A stretch of DNA of 64,000 nucleotides from the NCBI GenBank assembly GCA_006739055.1, contig AP019702.1:2567388-2631387 (forward strand), written 5' to 3'. Shown here piece after piece: positions 55,415-64,000 of this stretch (position 1 is the stretch's first letter; each line of letters begins with the position of its first letter). The notes below the pieces were generated by a model. It had not been told where the DNA came from. It searched no databases and saw nothing but the letters and a program-made list of their open reading frames with translations. This DNA comes from Allostella vacuolata. Lineage in GTDB: Bacteria; Pseudomonadota; Alphaproteobacteria; ATCC43930; Allostellaceae. The translations under genes and the position numbers were made by a program.

Positions 55415-56176
55415 ATGGTCCGGCTGCCGCAGCTTCGCCGCCTGGGTGCGGCCGTCGCCCTGTCGCTCGCGCTGGCGGCCGGCCCGGCCGTGGCGCAGGG
55501 GGCCGCCGCCGCGGACGGCGGCTGGCTCGATCGCTACAACCGCATGGTCTTCGCGTTCAATTCGGTCGTCGACGAGGGTTTCGCGGCGGGCGCGGCCTGG
55601 TTCGCGCCGCCCGCCACCCAGGTGCCGCGCCGCCGGGTCCGCGGCGGGCTGGGCAACATGATGTCGAACCTGGTGAACGAGCCGCTGACCATCGTCAGCA
55701 GCCTGGCGGTGGCCGACCTGCCTACCGCCTGGACCGCGACGCAGCGCTTCGCCGTGAACTCCACCGTCGGCTTTCTCGGCTGGTACGACCGGGCGAGCGG
55801 CTACGGCATACCGCCCATCCACGCCGATCTCGGCCTGGCGCTGTGCCGGTACGGCGTCGGCGAGGGCGGCTACCTGATGGTGCCGTTCATCGGACCGCGC
55901 ACCGTGCGCGACGCGGTCGCCGACGTGGTGCTGGTCAACGCGATCCTGTGGACCTCGCTGGCGGCCCTGCTCGGTACCGGCGCCAGCATCGAGACGATCC
56001 TGATCGCCGAGGCGGTCGAGATCGCGGCCGATGTCGTGGCGACGCGGCAGATCGATCCCAAGGCGCGGGGCCGGGGCCTGGGCCGCGACTTCGCGGCGGT
56101 GCGCGAGGATTATCTGCGCCAGCGGCGGCAGCGCTGCGGCAATCCGGTCGCTTCCGCGCCGGAAGCGCCGCTATGA
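55415..56176 (+). CDS. MlaA/VacJ-like protein without lipobox
   Basis: The 253-residue protein has a signal peptide ending AVAQG and the VacJ/MlaA core: DRYNRMVFAFNSVVDEG, LGNMMSNLVNEPLTIVSSL, RFAVNSTVGFLGWYD and GYLMVPFIGPRTVRDAV. MlaA removes misplaced phospholipids from the outer membrane. Canonical MlaA is a lipoprotein, but there is no lipobox cysteine here, so it is probably periplasmic or porin-held. No mla transporter genes are nearby. Confidence 0.85.
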   Translation: MVRLPQLRRLGAAVALSLALAAGPAVAQGAAAADGGWLDRYNRMVFAFNSVVDEGFAAGAAWFAPPATQVPRRRVRGGLGNMMSNLVNEPLTIVSSLAVADLPTAWTATQRFAVNSTVGFLGWYDRASGYGIPPIHADLGLALCRYGVGEGGYLMVPFIGPRTVRDAVADVVLVNAILWTSLAALLGTGASIETILIAEAVEIAADVVATRQIDPKARGRGLGRDFAAVREDYLRQRRQRCGNPVASAPEAPL

Positions 56177-56222
56177 TTGCGATAACATCCATATCGCCGC
56201 CTCACATTCCGGAGACCGCCCG

Positions 56223-57557
56223 ATGAGCAGCGCCTCGATCTTCGCCGAGGGTTTCAAGACCGCGCCCTGGTGGTGGGAATGGGCCCCGCCGACCGCGGAC
56301 GGCGCCGTGGCGCCGCCGAAGGAGACCGAGGTCGCGATCATCGGCTCCGGCTATGGCGGCCTGTCCTGCGCGCTGGAGCTGGCGCGGTCCGGCGTGCAGG
56401 CGCACGTCTTCGAGGCGGAGCCGGTCTTCGGCGCCGGCGCCAGCACCCGTAACGGCGGCGGCGTATCGCCCGGCACCAACCTCGGCAAGGGCCGGGCCGG
56501 CTACGGCAAGAGCACGCTGGAGCAGCGGCTGGGGGCCGAGCACGCCGCCGCCATGCTGGCCGAGGCGGCCGAATCCTTCGGCCACCTGGAAGAGCTGATC
56601 CGCCGCGAGGGCATCGAATGCCACTACTGGCCGACCGGACGCTTCGTCGGGGCAGCCGTGCCCAAGCACTATGACCGCCTGGCGCGCTCGGTCGAGAAGC
56701 TGCAGAAGGGGACCAACGCCGGCGTCAGCATGTTGCCGCGCGAACGCCAGCACGAGCAGATCAAGACCGACGCCTTCCATGGCGGCATGCTGGTCGAACG
56801 CTCGGGCCGGCTGCACCCGGCGCTCCTCCACAAGGGCATCCGCGACGCGGCACTGCGCGCCGGGGCGACCATGTCGGTCAACGCCAAGGTGACCTCGGTC
56901 ACCCGCCAGGGCGGCGGCTTCGTCCTGCAGACCCCGTCGGGCGAGGTCCGCGCGCGGGAAGTGGTGGCCACCACCAACGGCTATACCGGGCCGGAGCTCG
57001 GCTGGTTCCGCCGCCGGCTGGTGCCGGTGCGCAGCTACATCATCGCGACCGAGGAACTGCCGGAGGATCAGGTCCGCGCCCTGGTGCCGAACGGCCGGAC
57101 CATCGCCGACACCAAGCGGGTGCTGTCCTATTTCGGGCAGTCGCAGGACCGCCGCCGCATCCTCTATGGCGGCCGCGCCAGCTTCGCCGGCGACACGCCC
57201 GAGAACACCGCCCGCACCCTGCACGGCATGATGACCGAGGTCTTCCCCGAACTGGGCTCGACCCGGATCACCCATGGCTGGACCGGCTACGTCGCCTTCA
57301 CCTTCGACGCCCTGCCGCACTTCGGCCAGCATGACGGCATCCACTACGCGATGGGCTGCAACGGCTCCGGCGTCGTCACCATGACCTGGCTCGGAACCCA
57401 GCTCGGCCGCAAGATCGCCCGCACCCAGAACCGCCCGTCCGCCTTCGACGGCGTCGACTTCCCGACCCGGCCCTTCTACACGGGCCGGCCCTGGTTCCTG
57501 CCGGCGGTCGGCGAGTGGTACCGCTTCCGCGACCGGATGGACCGCTGGCTCGGCTGA
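56223..57557 (+). CDS. DAO-family FAD-dependent oxidoreductase
   Basis: The 444-residue protein has the FAD motif VAIIGSGYGGLSCALELAR near 40, GASTRNGGGVSPG near 75, and a C-terminal GCNGSGVVTMTWLGTQLGRKIA, typical of GlpD/DadA/PuuB-like amine and amino-acid oxidases. An N-terminal WWWEWAPPTADG precedes the FAD fold as in gamma-glutamylputrescine oxidase-like proteins. The substrate is unknown. It starts 46 bases after the MlaA-like gene and leads the run with an aminotransferase and an amidase. Confidence 0.87.
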   Translation: MSSASIFAEGFKTAPWWWEWAPPTADGAVAPPKETEVAIIGSGYGGLSCALELARSGVQAHVFEAEPVFGAGASTRNGGGVSPGTNLGKGRAGYGKSTLEQRLGAEHAAAMLAEAAESFGHLEELIRREGIECHYWPTGRFVGAAVPKHYDRLARSVEKLQKGTNAGVSMLPRERQHEQIKTDAFHGGMLVERSGRLHPALLHKGIRDAALRAGATMSVNAKVTSVTRQGGGFVLQTPSGEVRAREVVATTNGYTGPELGWFRRRLVPVRSYIIATEELPEDQVRALVPNGRTIADTKRVLSYFGQSQDRRRILYGGRASFAGDTPENTARTLHGMMTEVFPELGSTRITHGWTGYVAFTFDALPHFGQHDGIHYAMGCNGSGVVTMTWLGTQLGRKIARTQNRPSAFDGVDFPTRPFYTGRPWFLPAVGEWYRFRDRMDRWLG

Positions 57558-57667
57558 TCCGTCGGCACCTGGCGGCCCGGGACGCGCTCGCGCGGCCCGG
57601 GCACTCGTGCTAGGTTTCGCGCCTCTCCTCCAGCCCCCCACCATCAGCTTCCGAGAGGACCCCACCC

Positions 57668-58846
57668 ATGCCCGTGCAGCGCGGCCGCATGTTCTTCATG
57701 AACCCTGGTCCGACCAACATCCCGGATCGGGTGCTGCGGGCGATGCATCGTCCCGCCCTCGATTTCGCCCAGAAGGAATTCAAGGCGATCGCCGCGGAGT
57801 GCTTCGACGGCCTGAAGAAGGTCTTCAAGACCGAGCAGATCATGCTGACCTACGCCGCGTCGGGCCATGGCGCCTGGGAATCGGCGGTCGTCAACCTGTG
57901 CTCGCCGGGGGACGTGGTGCTGGTGCCGGAGACCGGGCACTTCTCCCAGTCCTGGAGCCAGATGGTCCATCACTACGGGGTCAAGACCGAGACGGTGGCG
58001 GCCGACTGGCGCCGCGGCACCGACCCGGCGGCGGTGGAGGAGCGGCTGCGCGCCGACACCGAGCACAGGATCCGCGCCGTGCTCCAGGTCCACAACGAGA
58101 CCTCGACCGGCGTCGCCCATCCGGTGGCCGCCGTGCGCAAGGCGATCGATGCGGCCGGGCACCCGGCGCTCTACCTCGTCGACACCATCTCCTCGCTCGG
58201 CTCGTTCGACTTCCGGATGGACGAATGGGGTGTCGACGTCGCCGTCGGCGGCTCGCAGAAGGGGTTGATGCTGCCGCCCGGCATGTGCTTCACCGGCGTC
58301 AGCCGCAAGGCGCTGGCGGCCAGCCAGTCCGCCACCCTGCCGCGCGAATACTGGGACTGGCGGCGGATGCTGGACGGCGAGCGCCAGGCCCGCTTCGCCG
58401 GCACCGCGCCGGTGCACCTGATGTTCGGCCTGCAGGAATCGCTGCGGATGATCGAGGAGGAGACGCTGGACGGCGTCTTCGCCCGCCATGCGCGGCTGGG
58501 TGCTGCCGCCCGGGCCTGCGTCGGCGCCTGGAGCGCCGGCGGCGGGCCGGAGCTCTTCTGCACCAACCCCGATCTCGTCTCCAACTCCGTCACCGCCGTG
58601 CAGCTGCCGGAAGGCCACGATGCCAACCGCCTGCGCGAGATCTGCGGCGACCGCTTCAACGTCTCGCTGGGCGGGGGCCTGAGCCGGCTGAACGGGCGGG
58701 TGTTCCGCATCGGCCATATGGGCGACCTGAACGAGCCGATGCTGATGGGCGCCCTGACGGCCATCGAGATGGGCCTGGACCTGGCCGGCATTCCGCACGG
58801 CACGGGCGGGGTCGAGGCGGCGATGCAGTCGCTCAAGGCGGCCTGA
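57668..58846 (+). CDS. alanine/serine/aspartate-glyoxylate aminotransferase family protein
   Basis: The 392-residue class V PLP enzyme opens MFFMNPGPTNIPDRVLRAM, has YAASGHGAWESAVVN at the cofactor site and the Schiff-base lysine in AVGGSQKGLMLPPG. The family includes serine-glyoxylate and aspartate-glyoxylate (BhcA) enzymes, the latter in the beta-hydroxyaspartate cycle, but bhcBCD are not here. The amino donor is unknown; glyoxylate as acceptor is inferred. Confidence 0.87.
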   Translation: MPVQRGRMFFMNPGPTNIPDRVLRAMHRPALDFAQKEFKAIAAECFDGLKKVFKTEQIMLTYAASGHGAWESAVVNLCSPGDVVLVPETGHFSQSWSQMVHHYGVKTETVAADWRRGTDPAAVEERLRADTEHRIRAVLQVHNETSTGVAHPVAAVRKAIDAAGHPALYLVDTISSLGSFDFRMDEWGVDVAVGGSQKGLMLPPGMCFTGVSRKALAASQSATLPREYWDWRRMLDGERQARFAGTAPVHLMFGLQESLRMIEEETLDGVFARHARLGAAARACVGAWSAGGGPELFCTNPDLVSNSVTAVQLPEGHDANRLREICGDRFNVSLGGGLSRLNGRVFRIGHMGDLNEPMLMGALTAIEMGLDLAGIPHGTGGVEAAMQSLKAA

Positions 58847-58879
58847 CCCGCGCAACCAACCATTCGAGGACAGACGGCC

Positions 58880-59740
58880 ATGGCGCGGCAGCGAACCGTA
58901 TCGGCGATCCAGGTAACGACGAACGATGCCGACAAGGAGGGCACGATCGTCCGCGCCCTCGATCTGATCGACGAGGCCGGCCGGCGCGGCTCGACCCTGG
59001 TGGTGCTGCCGGAACTGTGGACCGGGATCGGCTTCGGCGGCGAGGACGGCCATGTCCGCATCGCCGAGGAGATCCCGGGCCCGACCACCCGCCGCCTGTC
59101 CGAGCGGGCGCAGCGATGGGGCATGACCATCATCGGCTCCATGTACGAGCGCCACGGCAACCTCCACTACAACTCCGCCCCGGTCATCGGCCCGGACGGC
59201 GAGGTGGTGGGCAAGTACTGGAAGACGCATCTGTTCGATGCGCCGAACCGGCCGGACATTCCGCCCGGCTATGTCGAATCGAAGAAGGTGGCGGCCGGGA
59301 CCGAGCTGCCGGTCTTCCCGACCGCCTTCGGCCCGGTCGGCGTCTCGGTCTGTTCCGACCTGCGCTTCCCCGAGGTCTATCGCGAGCTGGCCCTGAAGGG
59401 GGCCGAGGTGATCGTCTGCGCGTCGGCGTTCCTGTCGCCGCGCTTCGATCATTGGGAGTTCTTCCTGCGGGCGCGGGCGACCGAGAACCAGTGCTGGGTG
59501 GTGGCATCCGGCCAGGTGGGGCAGGAGCCGACCTCGGGCCTGGCCTTCGTCGGCCGCAGCATGATCGTCGACCCGTGGGGCGTGATCGTCGCCCAGGCGC
59601 CCGACACCGAATGCTGCCTGACGGCGATCATCGACCTCGACCATATCGGCGAGGTGAAGCGGCGCTATCCCCTGATGGACCAGCGCCGCCCCGAACTCTA
59701 CCAGACCATCGGCCAGCCCAAGGCAGGCCTGCCGGCCTGA
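58880..59740 (+). CDS. carbon-nitrogen hydrolase (nitrilase superfamily)
   Basis: The 286-residue protein has the complete Glu-Lys-Cys triad: E45 in LPELW, K115 in YWKTHLFD and C158 in SVCSDLRFPE. Such enzymes hydrolyse N-carbamoyl or omega-amide bonds. It is 33 bases after the aminotransferase gene and so is probably co-transcribed. No signal peptide, so cytoplasmic. With the two upstream genes it suggests breakdown of an amide- or carbamoyl-bearing amine. Confidence 0.9.
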   Translation: MARQRTVSAIQVTTNDADKEGTIVRALDLIDEAGRRGSTLVVLPELWTGIGFGGEDGHVRIAEEIPGPTTRRLSERAQRWGMTIIGSMYERHGNLHYNSAPVIGPDGEVVGKYWKTHLFDAPNRPDIPPGYVESKKVAAGTELPVFPTAFGPVGVSVCSDLRFPEVYRELALKGAEVIVCASAFLSPRFDHWEFFLRARATENQCWVVASGQVGQEPTSGLAFVGRSMIVDPWGVIVAQAPDTECCLTAIIDLDHIGEVKRRYPLMDQRRPELYQTIGQPKAGLPA

Positions 59741-59744
59741 CGCT

Positions 59745-59969
59745 TCAGTCCTGCACCCGCCGGCGCAGGCCGAGCCGGTGCAGGACCTCGTCCCAGCCCA
59801 GCCTGGCCGCGGCACTTCGCAGGTGCCGCTGCGCCAGACGTTCCTTGTCGGCGTCGGTCAGCTCCGACCACAGCCGCACCCGGCCGATGCCGGCATCGCG
59901 CCACTGATCCGTGGCGCCGGCCACGCGCGCGCGCTCGCTTCGATGGGGTGAATTCGACCGCCGTTCCAT
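59745..59969 (-). CDS. hypothetical protein (74 residues)
   Basis: The protein starts MERRSNSPHRSERARVAG after GGAGGAGAGG, and has a charged central helix (ELTDADKERLAQRHLRSA) and a basic C terminus. I recognise no family. Its end lies 4 bases from the nitrilase stop. The ribosome site and helix pattern support coding. Confidence 0.55.
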   Translation of the reverse strand: MERRSNSPHRSERARVAGATDQWRDAGIGRVRLWSELTDADKERLAQRHLRSAAARLGWDEVLHRLGLRRRVQD

Positions 59970-60072
59970 GTCCTCTCCTCCGCGCAGTCGCACCCCGGGC
60001 GTGGGGCGCGGCGGTCGGGAGGGAAGGGGCCTCAGCCCCTGGGCGGTCTCATGCCGCTCAGATGGAGCGGCG

Positions 60073-60098
60073 CCGGGCGGGTTGCAAGGCCCGCCCGG
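60073..60098 (-). terminator. hairpin terminator of tyrS
   Basis: CCGGGCGGG and CCCGCCCGG form a 9-bp stem with an 8-base loop, just past the tyrS stop. The 137-base gap to the next gene holds nothing else I can support. Confidence 0.55.
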
Positions 60099-60106
60099 GC
60101 ATCCGA

Positions 60107-61360
60107 TCAGACGATGCGCACGATGGCGTGGCGCTTGCGGCCGGCTGAGAGCTTGATGCGGCCGTCGGCATCCAGATCGGCCGGAGTGACGATCCGCTGC
60201 TCGCTGTCGATCGGCTGGTCGTTGAGGCGGGCGCCGCCGCCCTTGACCAGGCGCCTCGCCTCGCCGTTGGAGGCCGCCAGGCCCGCCTGGCGCATCAGCT
60301 CGTAGGCGGGGATGCCGGCCTCCAGTTCAGCCCGGCCGAGGTCGAGGGTCGGCAGGGCGTCGCCCGCCACGCCTTCTTCGAAGGTGCGGCGTGCCGTCTC
60401 GGCGGCGGCGTTCGCAGCCTCCTGCCCGTGGCACAGCGCGGTCGCCGCGGTCGCCAGGATCTTCTTCGCCTCGTTGACGTCGGCACCCGACAGGGCTTCC
60501 AGCCGGGCGACCTCGTCGAGCGGCATGTCGGTGAAGAGGCGCAGGAAGCGGCCGACATCGGCGTCCTCGGTGTTGCGCCAGAACTGCCAGAAGTCATAGG
60601 GCGACAGGCGGTCGGGGTTGAGCCAGACGGCGCCGGAGGCGGTCTTGCCCATCTTGGCGCCGGACGCGGTTGCGATCAGCGGCGTGGTCAGGCCGAACAG
60701 CTGCCGCTCGTCGATGCGCCGGCCGAGGTCGATGCCGTTGACGATGTTGCCCCACTGGTCGGAGCCGCCCATCTGCAGCACGCAGCCGTAGCGCCGCGAC
60801 AGCTCCAGGAAGTCGTAGGCCTGGAGGATCATGTAGTTGAACTCGAGGAAGGTCAGCGGCTGGTCCCGCTCCAGCCGCAGGCGGACGCTGTCCATCGTCA
60901 GCATGCGGTTGATCGAGAAGTGCCGCCCGACGTCGCGCAGGAACGGGATGTAGGCCAGCCGGTCCAGCCATTCCGCGTTGTCGGCCATGATGGCGTCGGT
61001 CGGGCCGTCGCCGAAGGTCAGGTAGTTGGCGAAGGTCTTCTGGATGCTGGCCTTGTTGGCCGCGATGTCGGCATCCGACAGCAGGCGGCGGGTCTCGTCG
61101 CGCCCCGAGGGATCGCCGACCTTGGTGGTGCCGCCGCCCATCAGCACGATCGGCTTGTGGCCGGTGCGCTGGAACCAGCGCAGAGTCATGATCTGCATCA
61201 GGTGGCCGACATGCAGGCTGTCGGCGGTGCAGTCGAAGCCGATATAGGCGACCACGACCCCCTTGCTGCAGCGCTCGTCCAGGCCGGCGGCGTCGGTCAT
61301 CTGGTGGATGAAGCCGCGGTCCTGCAGGGTGGCGACGAAGTCGGACTTGGGTCGGGTCAT
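60107..61360 (-). CDS. tyrS: tyrosyl-tRNA synthetase
   Basis: The 417-residue class I synthetase has [17 protein letters not shown] with the HIGH-like HVGH, the tyrosine-binding region [25 protein letters not shown] for KMSKS, and a C-terminal S4-like RNA-binding domain ([20 protein letters not shown]). It is divergent from anmK. Confidence 0.96.
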   Translation of the reverse strand: MTRPKSDFVATLQDRGFIHQMTDAAGLDERCSKGVVVAYIGFDCTADSLHVGHLMQIMTLRWFQRTGHKPIVLMGGGTTKVGDPSGRDETRRLLSDADIAANKASIQKTFANYLTFGDGPTDAIMADNAEWLDRLAYIPFLRDVGRHFSINRMLTMDSVRLRLERDQPLTFLEFNYMILQAYDFLELSRRYGCVLQMGGSDQWGNIVNGIDLGRRIDERQLFGLTTPLIATASGAKMGKTASGAVWLNPDRLSPYDFWQFWRNTEDADVGRFLRLFTDMPLDEVARLEALSGADVNEAKKILATAATALCHGQEAANAAAETARRTFEEGVAGDALPTLDLGRAELEAGIPAYELMRQAGLAASNGEARRLVKGGGARLNDQPIDSEQRIVTPADLDADGRIKLSAGRKRHAIVRIV

Positions 61361-61450
61361 GCTGGGCTTTCCGAAGGGCGGTCACGCAGCCGGGCGTGGG
61401 TGGGGCTTGCCGCGGGCGTCGCCCTTTAGCACACTCGGCCCCACCCGCAA

Positions 61451-62548
61451 ATGACGCCCGAACCCGGATTTCCCCCCGTCCTCGCCATCGGCCTGATGAG
61501 CGGGACCTCGCTGGACGGCGTCGATGCCGCCCTGATCGAAACCGACGGCGTCGGGGTGCGCCGCACCGGCCATGCCGTGACGGTGCCCTACGCACCCGAT
61601 TTCCGCGAGCGGCTGCGCGCCGTCCTGGGCGACCGGGGCGATGTGGCGGGTGCGGCACGCGAGCTCACGCTCCGCCATGCCGAGGCGGTGGGGCGGCTCC
61701 TGGAGGCGGCCGGGGTCGCGGCCGCGGCCGTGGCCGTGGCGGGCTTCCACGGGCAGACCATCCTGCATCGCCCGGCCGAGCGCCTGACGCGCCAGATCGG
61801 CGACGGCGCCCTGCTGGCGGCGGCGACCGGCATCGCCGTGGTCGACGACTTCCGCTCCGCCGACGTGGCCGCGGGCGGGGAGGGGGCGCCGCTGGTGCCG
61901 GTCTATCACCGCGCCCTGGCGGCCGGTCTGGAGCGGCCGCTGGCCGTCCTCAACATCGGCGGCGTCGCCAACGTCACCTGGATCGGCCCGGACGACGACC
62001 TGGTCGCCTTCGACACCGGGCCCGGCAACGCGCTGGTCGACGACTGGGTGCTGGCGACCACCGGCCGCCCCTTCGACGCGGGCGGCGCGCTGGCCGCGAC
62101 GGGCCGTGTGGATGCAGCCGTGCTGGGACGGCTGCTGGCCTATCCCTATTTCGCCCGGCCGGCGCCCAAGTCGCTGGACCGCGACGAGCTGGGGCGGCGG
62201 GAATGGGCGCACCTGTCGCCGGCCGACGGGGCGGCGACGCTGGCCGCCTTCACGGTCGAGGCGGTGGCCGCCGGCCGCGACCTCGTGCCGTCGGCGCCGC
62301 GGCGCTGGCTGGTGGGCGGCGGCGGCCGCCACAACGCGGCCCTGCTCGACGGGCTGCGCGGCCGGCTCGGCGTGCCGGTCGACCCGGTCGAGGCGGTCGG
62401 CTGGGACGGCGACGCGCTGGAGGCGGAGGCGTTCGCGTTCCTGGCCGTGCGCGCGCTGCGCGGCCTGCCGCTCAGCCTGCCGGGGACGACGGGCGTGCCG
62501 CAGCCGATGACCGGCGGGCGCGCCTGGGCGGTGCCGGGCCGCGGCTGA
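61451..62548 (+). CDS. anmK: 1,6-anhydro-N-acetylmuramic acid kinase
   Basis: The 365-residue kinase has AIGLMSGTSLDGVDAALIETDG at the start, GFHGQTILHRP near 100, LNIGGVANVTWIG and FDTGPGNALVDDWV in the middle and WLVGGGGRHNAALLDGL near the end. It opens the anhydro ring and phosphorylates the sugar in cell-wall recycling. It ends 6 bases from the convergent phosphotransferase gene. Confidence 0.95.
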   Translation: MTPEPGFPPVLAIGLMSGTSLDGVDAALIETDGVGVRRTGHAVTVPYAPDFRERLRAVLGDRGDVAGAARELTLRHAEAVGRLLEAAGVAAAAVAVAGFHGQTILHRPAERLTRQIGDGALLAAATGIAVVDDFRSADVAAGGEGAPLVPVYHRALAAGLERPLAVLNIGGVANVTWIGPDDDLVAFDTGPGNALVDDWVLATTGRPFDAGGALAATGRVDAAVLGRLLAYPYFARPAPKSLDRDELGRREWAHLSPADGAATLAAFTVEAVAAGRDLVPSAPRRWLVGGGGRHNAALLDGLRGRLGVPVDPVEAVGWDGDALEAEAFAFLAVRALRGLPLSLPGTTGVPQPMTGGRAWAVPGRG

Positions 62549-62554
62549 ACGATC

Positions 62555-63553
62555 TCAGCAGGGCGGGACGAAGCCCGCGGCGGTGGCGCAGACATGGGCC
62601 TTGAGCTGGGGCAGGTCCATGGACGGGGTCAGTTCCGGGCGCTGGTGGTACCAGCCGATCGAGGCCAGGCTGCGGATCAGCAGGAACATGGGCAGCAGGG
62701 CCAGGTCCTGCTCGGACAGCGCGCGGACGGAGCGGTACCCGGCGATGCAGGCGTCGCGGATGGTGGGGAACGCCGGCTGCCGCTGGTAGGCCGCAAGTGC
62801 GGCCGCCAGATCGTACTGGTGCCAGCCGAAGGCCGCATCGTCGAAGTCGATGACCGCGGTGCGCGCCCCGTCGACCAGCACGTTGCGCGCGTGCAGGTCG
62901 GAATGGATCATGCTGAAGGCATGGCCGGCCTTGCCGTAGCGGGTCAGCGCCGCATGCAGCCTGTCGCGGGTCGCCAGCAGCAGGCTGCGTTCGTCCGGCG
63001 ACAGCAGCCCATGCTCCCAGAAGGGGCCCCAGAACGGGGCAGGGCCCATCAGTCCGTCGGCATCGAGCGCGTGCCGCCGGAAGCCGGGCGGGGGCGTCCA
63101 GCCGGCCGCCTGGTTGTGCACCGCCGCCATGATCGCGCCGAGCCGGGCGAAGTGTGCGGCCGTCGCCTCGTGATCGGCCTCCCGCGCCAGGACCTCGGAC
63201 AGCAACTCGCCTTCCACCCAGCGGGCGAGGCCTGCCCAGCGCTGTTCGTCCATGGCCGGGATGTCGACCTGGACGAACTCCTCCCCGTCCGCCGTCCGCA
63301 GCGGGACCGGCACCGAGACCCCGGCCTCGAGCAGGGCGCGGGTCCACAGATGCTCGGATTTCAGCGCGGCGATGTCGTGATACCAAGGGCGGTGCAGCCG
63401 CAGCACGAACCGCGACCCGTCCCGCGGGTCGGTCGCCCGGAAGGTCACGTTCTCGCTCATCAGCACGAAGCGGAGCTCAGCCCCTTCCAGGCCGAACCGG
63501 GCCAGCGCCTGCCGCGCCGCCGCCTCGTAGGCGGCCCCCGCCCCCGCCGTCAT
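62555..63553 (-). CDS. aminoglycoside-phosphotransferase-like small-molecule kinase
   Basis: The 332-residue protein has a protein-kinase-like fold with the APH Brenner motif IHSDLHARNVLV and the DFDD metal motif (VIDFDDAAFGWHQYDLAAAL). It is closest in type to homoserine kinase II / hydroxylysine kinase-like proteins. Its start overlaps the stop of a class III aminotransferase (ATGA), a pairing seen for kinase plus phospho-lyase enzymes. Its substrate is probably an amino alcohol or hydroxy amino acid. Confidence 0.87.
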   Translation of the reverse strand: MTAGAGAAYEAAARQALARFGLEGAELRFVLMSENVTFRATDPRDGSRFVLRLHRPWYHDIAALKSEHLWTRALLEAGVSVPVPLRTADGEEFVQVDIPAMDEQRWAGLARWVEGELLSEVLAREADHEATAAHFARLGAIMAAVHNQAAGWTPPPGFRRHALDADGLMGPAPFWGPFWEHGLLSPDERSLLLATRDRLHAALTRYGKAGHAFSMIHSDLHARNVLVDGARTAVIDFDDAAFGWHQYDLAAALAAYQRQPAFPTIRDACIAGYRSVRALSEQDLALLPMFLLIRSLASIGWYHQRPELTPSMDLPQLKAHVCATAAGFVPPC

Positions 63554-64000
63554 GCCATCAGTTCGGCGACGGTCTCGTCCCAGGCGACCAGGAACTCGGC
63601 CGCGTTGTCGTGCGAGAAGACGAGCGGCGGCCGGATCTTGACGACGTTGTTGTGGGCCCCGGCATTGCTGGTCAGGAAGCCCTTGTCCTTGAGCCGGTTG
63701 ATGGTCCGCTTCGCGAGCGCGACGTCGGGCGACCCGTCCGCTGGATCGACCAGCTCGACGCCGATGAACAGGCCGTGGCCGCGCACGTCGCCGATCGCCG
63801 CGCTCGCCCCCTTGCGCTGGGCCAGCCGCTCCTTCAGCCCGGTGCCGACCGCCGCCACGTTCGCGCGCAGGTCGCGCTGCTCGATCTCGTCCAGCACCGC
63901 CATCCCGACCGCCGCCTGCAGCGGCGAGGAGGCGAAGGTGTTGAAGTAGCGGGTCCGGGCGCGGAAGCCCTCGACCAGCGCCCGGCTGGCCGCGGTCGCC
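63550..64000 (-). CDS. class III aminotransferase (C-terminal part)
   Basis: About 150 residues are visible; the N terminus and catalytic lysine lie beyond the right edge. RYFNTFASSPLQAAVGMAVLD and VGHG-type DVRGHGLFIGVELVD then IRPPLVFSHDNAAEFL match class III (AGXT2L-like) aminotransferases. Fused or adjacent kinase-aminotransferase pairs act as phospho-lyases on phosphoethanolamine or phosphohydroxylysine in known systems; this is inferred for this pair. Confidence 0.88.
   Translation of the reverse strand, partial: ATAASRALVEGFRARTRYFNTFASSPLQAAVGMAVLDEIEQRDLRANVAAVGTGLKERLAQRKGASAAIGDVRGHGLFIGVELVDPADGSPDVALAKRTINRLKDKGFLTSNAGAHNNVVKIRPPLVFSHDNAAEFLVAWDETVAELMA

Overview
This window reads as chromosomal DNA of a very GC-rich alphaproteobacterium, probably Rhodospirillales-like. 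The reasons are gene order and content: a bamE / ubiquinol-cytochrome c chaperone / DUF177 / rpmF / plsX / fabH / ihfA / MerR block, a murA / DUF2948 / hisG / hisD / UPF0262 / phosphatase / maf / rng / yacG block, a tyrS-anmK divergent pair, and IscS/IscU/HscB proteins of mitochondrial-like type. I see no prophage, integrative element, insertion sequence or CRISPR array. The species call is inference.

Layout. 1-4.4 kb: a truncated gene end, a GFA-fold protein, tRNA-Arg(CCT), a cupin plus four-rhodanese fusion and a cystathionine beta-lyase. 4.4-4.7 kb: an AT-rich patch and a structured repeat element. 4.7-7.1 kb: two tandem secreted VWA (DUF1194) proteins behind an EamA transporter. 7.2-10.6 kb: a degenerate peptide deformylase, an FAD oxidoreductase, a TSUP carrier and an Ldh2-type dehydrogenase. 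10.6-15.9 kb: envelope assembly, respiration chaperone, ribosome, phospholipid/fatty acid and nucleoid genes, ending in tRNA-Pro(GGG).

16-27.4 kb: the metabolic centre of the window. cysE, iscR, two cysteine desulfurases, iscU, iscA, hscB, hscA, fdx and iscX form one co-directional iron-sulfur operon. tenA and mnmA follow, so cysteine synthesis, sulfur mobilisation, cluster assembly and tRNA 2-thiolation are physically linked. A near-consensus IscR type 1 operator overlaps the -35 of a sigma70-like promoter in front of cysE. tRNA-Met(CAT) closes the block.

27.4-34.2 kb (mostly minus strand): a 1293-residue MASE1/PAS/GGDEF/EAL protein, the dgoK-dgoA pair, a hypothetical protein and a glutathione S-transferase. 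34.3-40 kb: dcd, murA, histidine genes and conserved small proteins. At 40-42.9 kb this conserved block is interrupted by a Phd/PIN toxin-antitoxin pair, a C45-type acyltransferase/peptidase and a glycosyltransferase. It resumes with maf, rng, a second copy of the structured repeat, and yacG. 45.6-48.2 kb: an SsuABC-like ABC importer; then tRNA-Phe(GAA).

48.5-64 kb: small uncharacterised proteins, a penicillin-acylase-family protein, a hybrid histidine kinase followed by an EAL protein, an MlaA-like protein, an oxidase / aminotransferase / nitrilase-type amidase run that looks like an uncharacterised catabolic set, tyrS, anmK, and an APH-type kinase translationally coupled to a class III aminotransferase that runs off the window.
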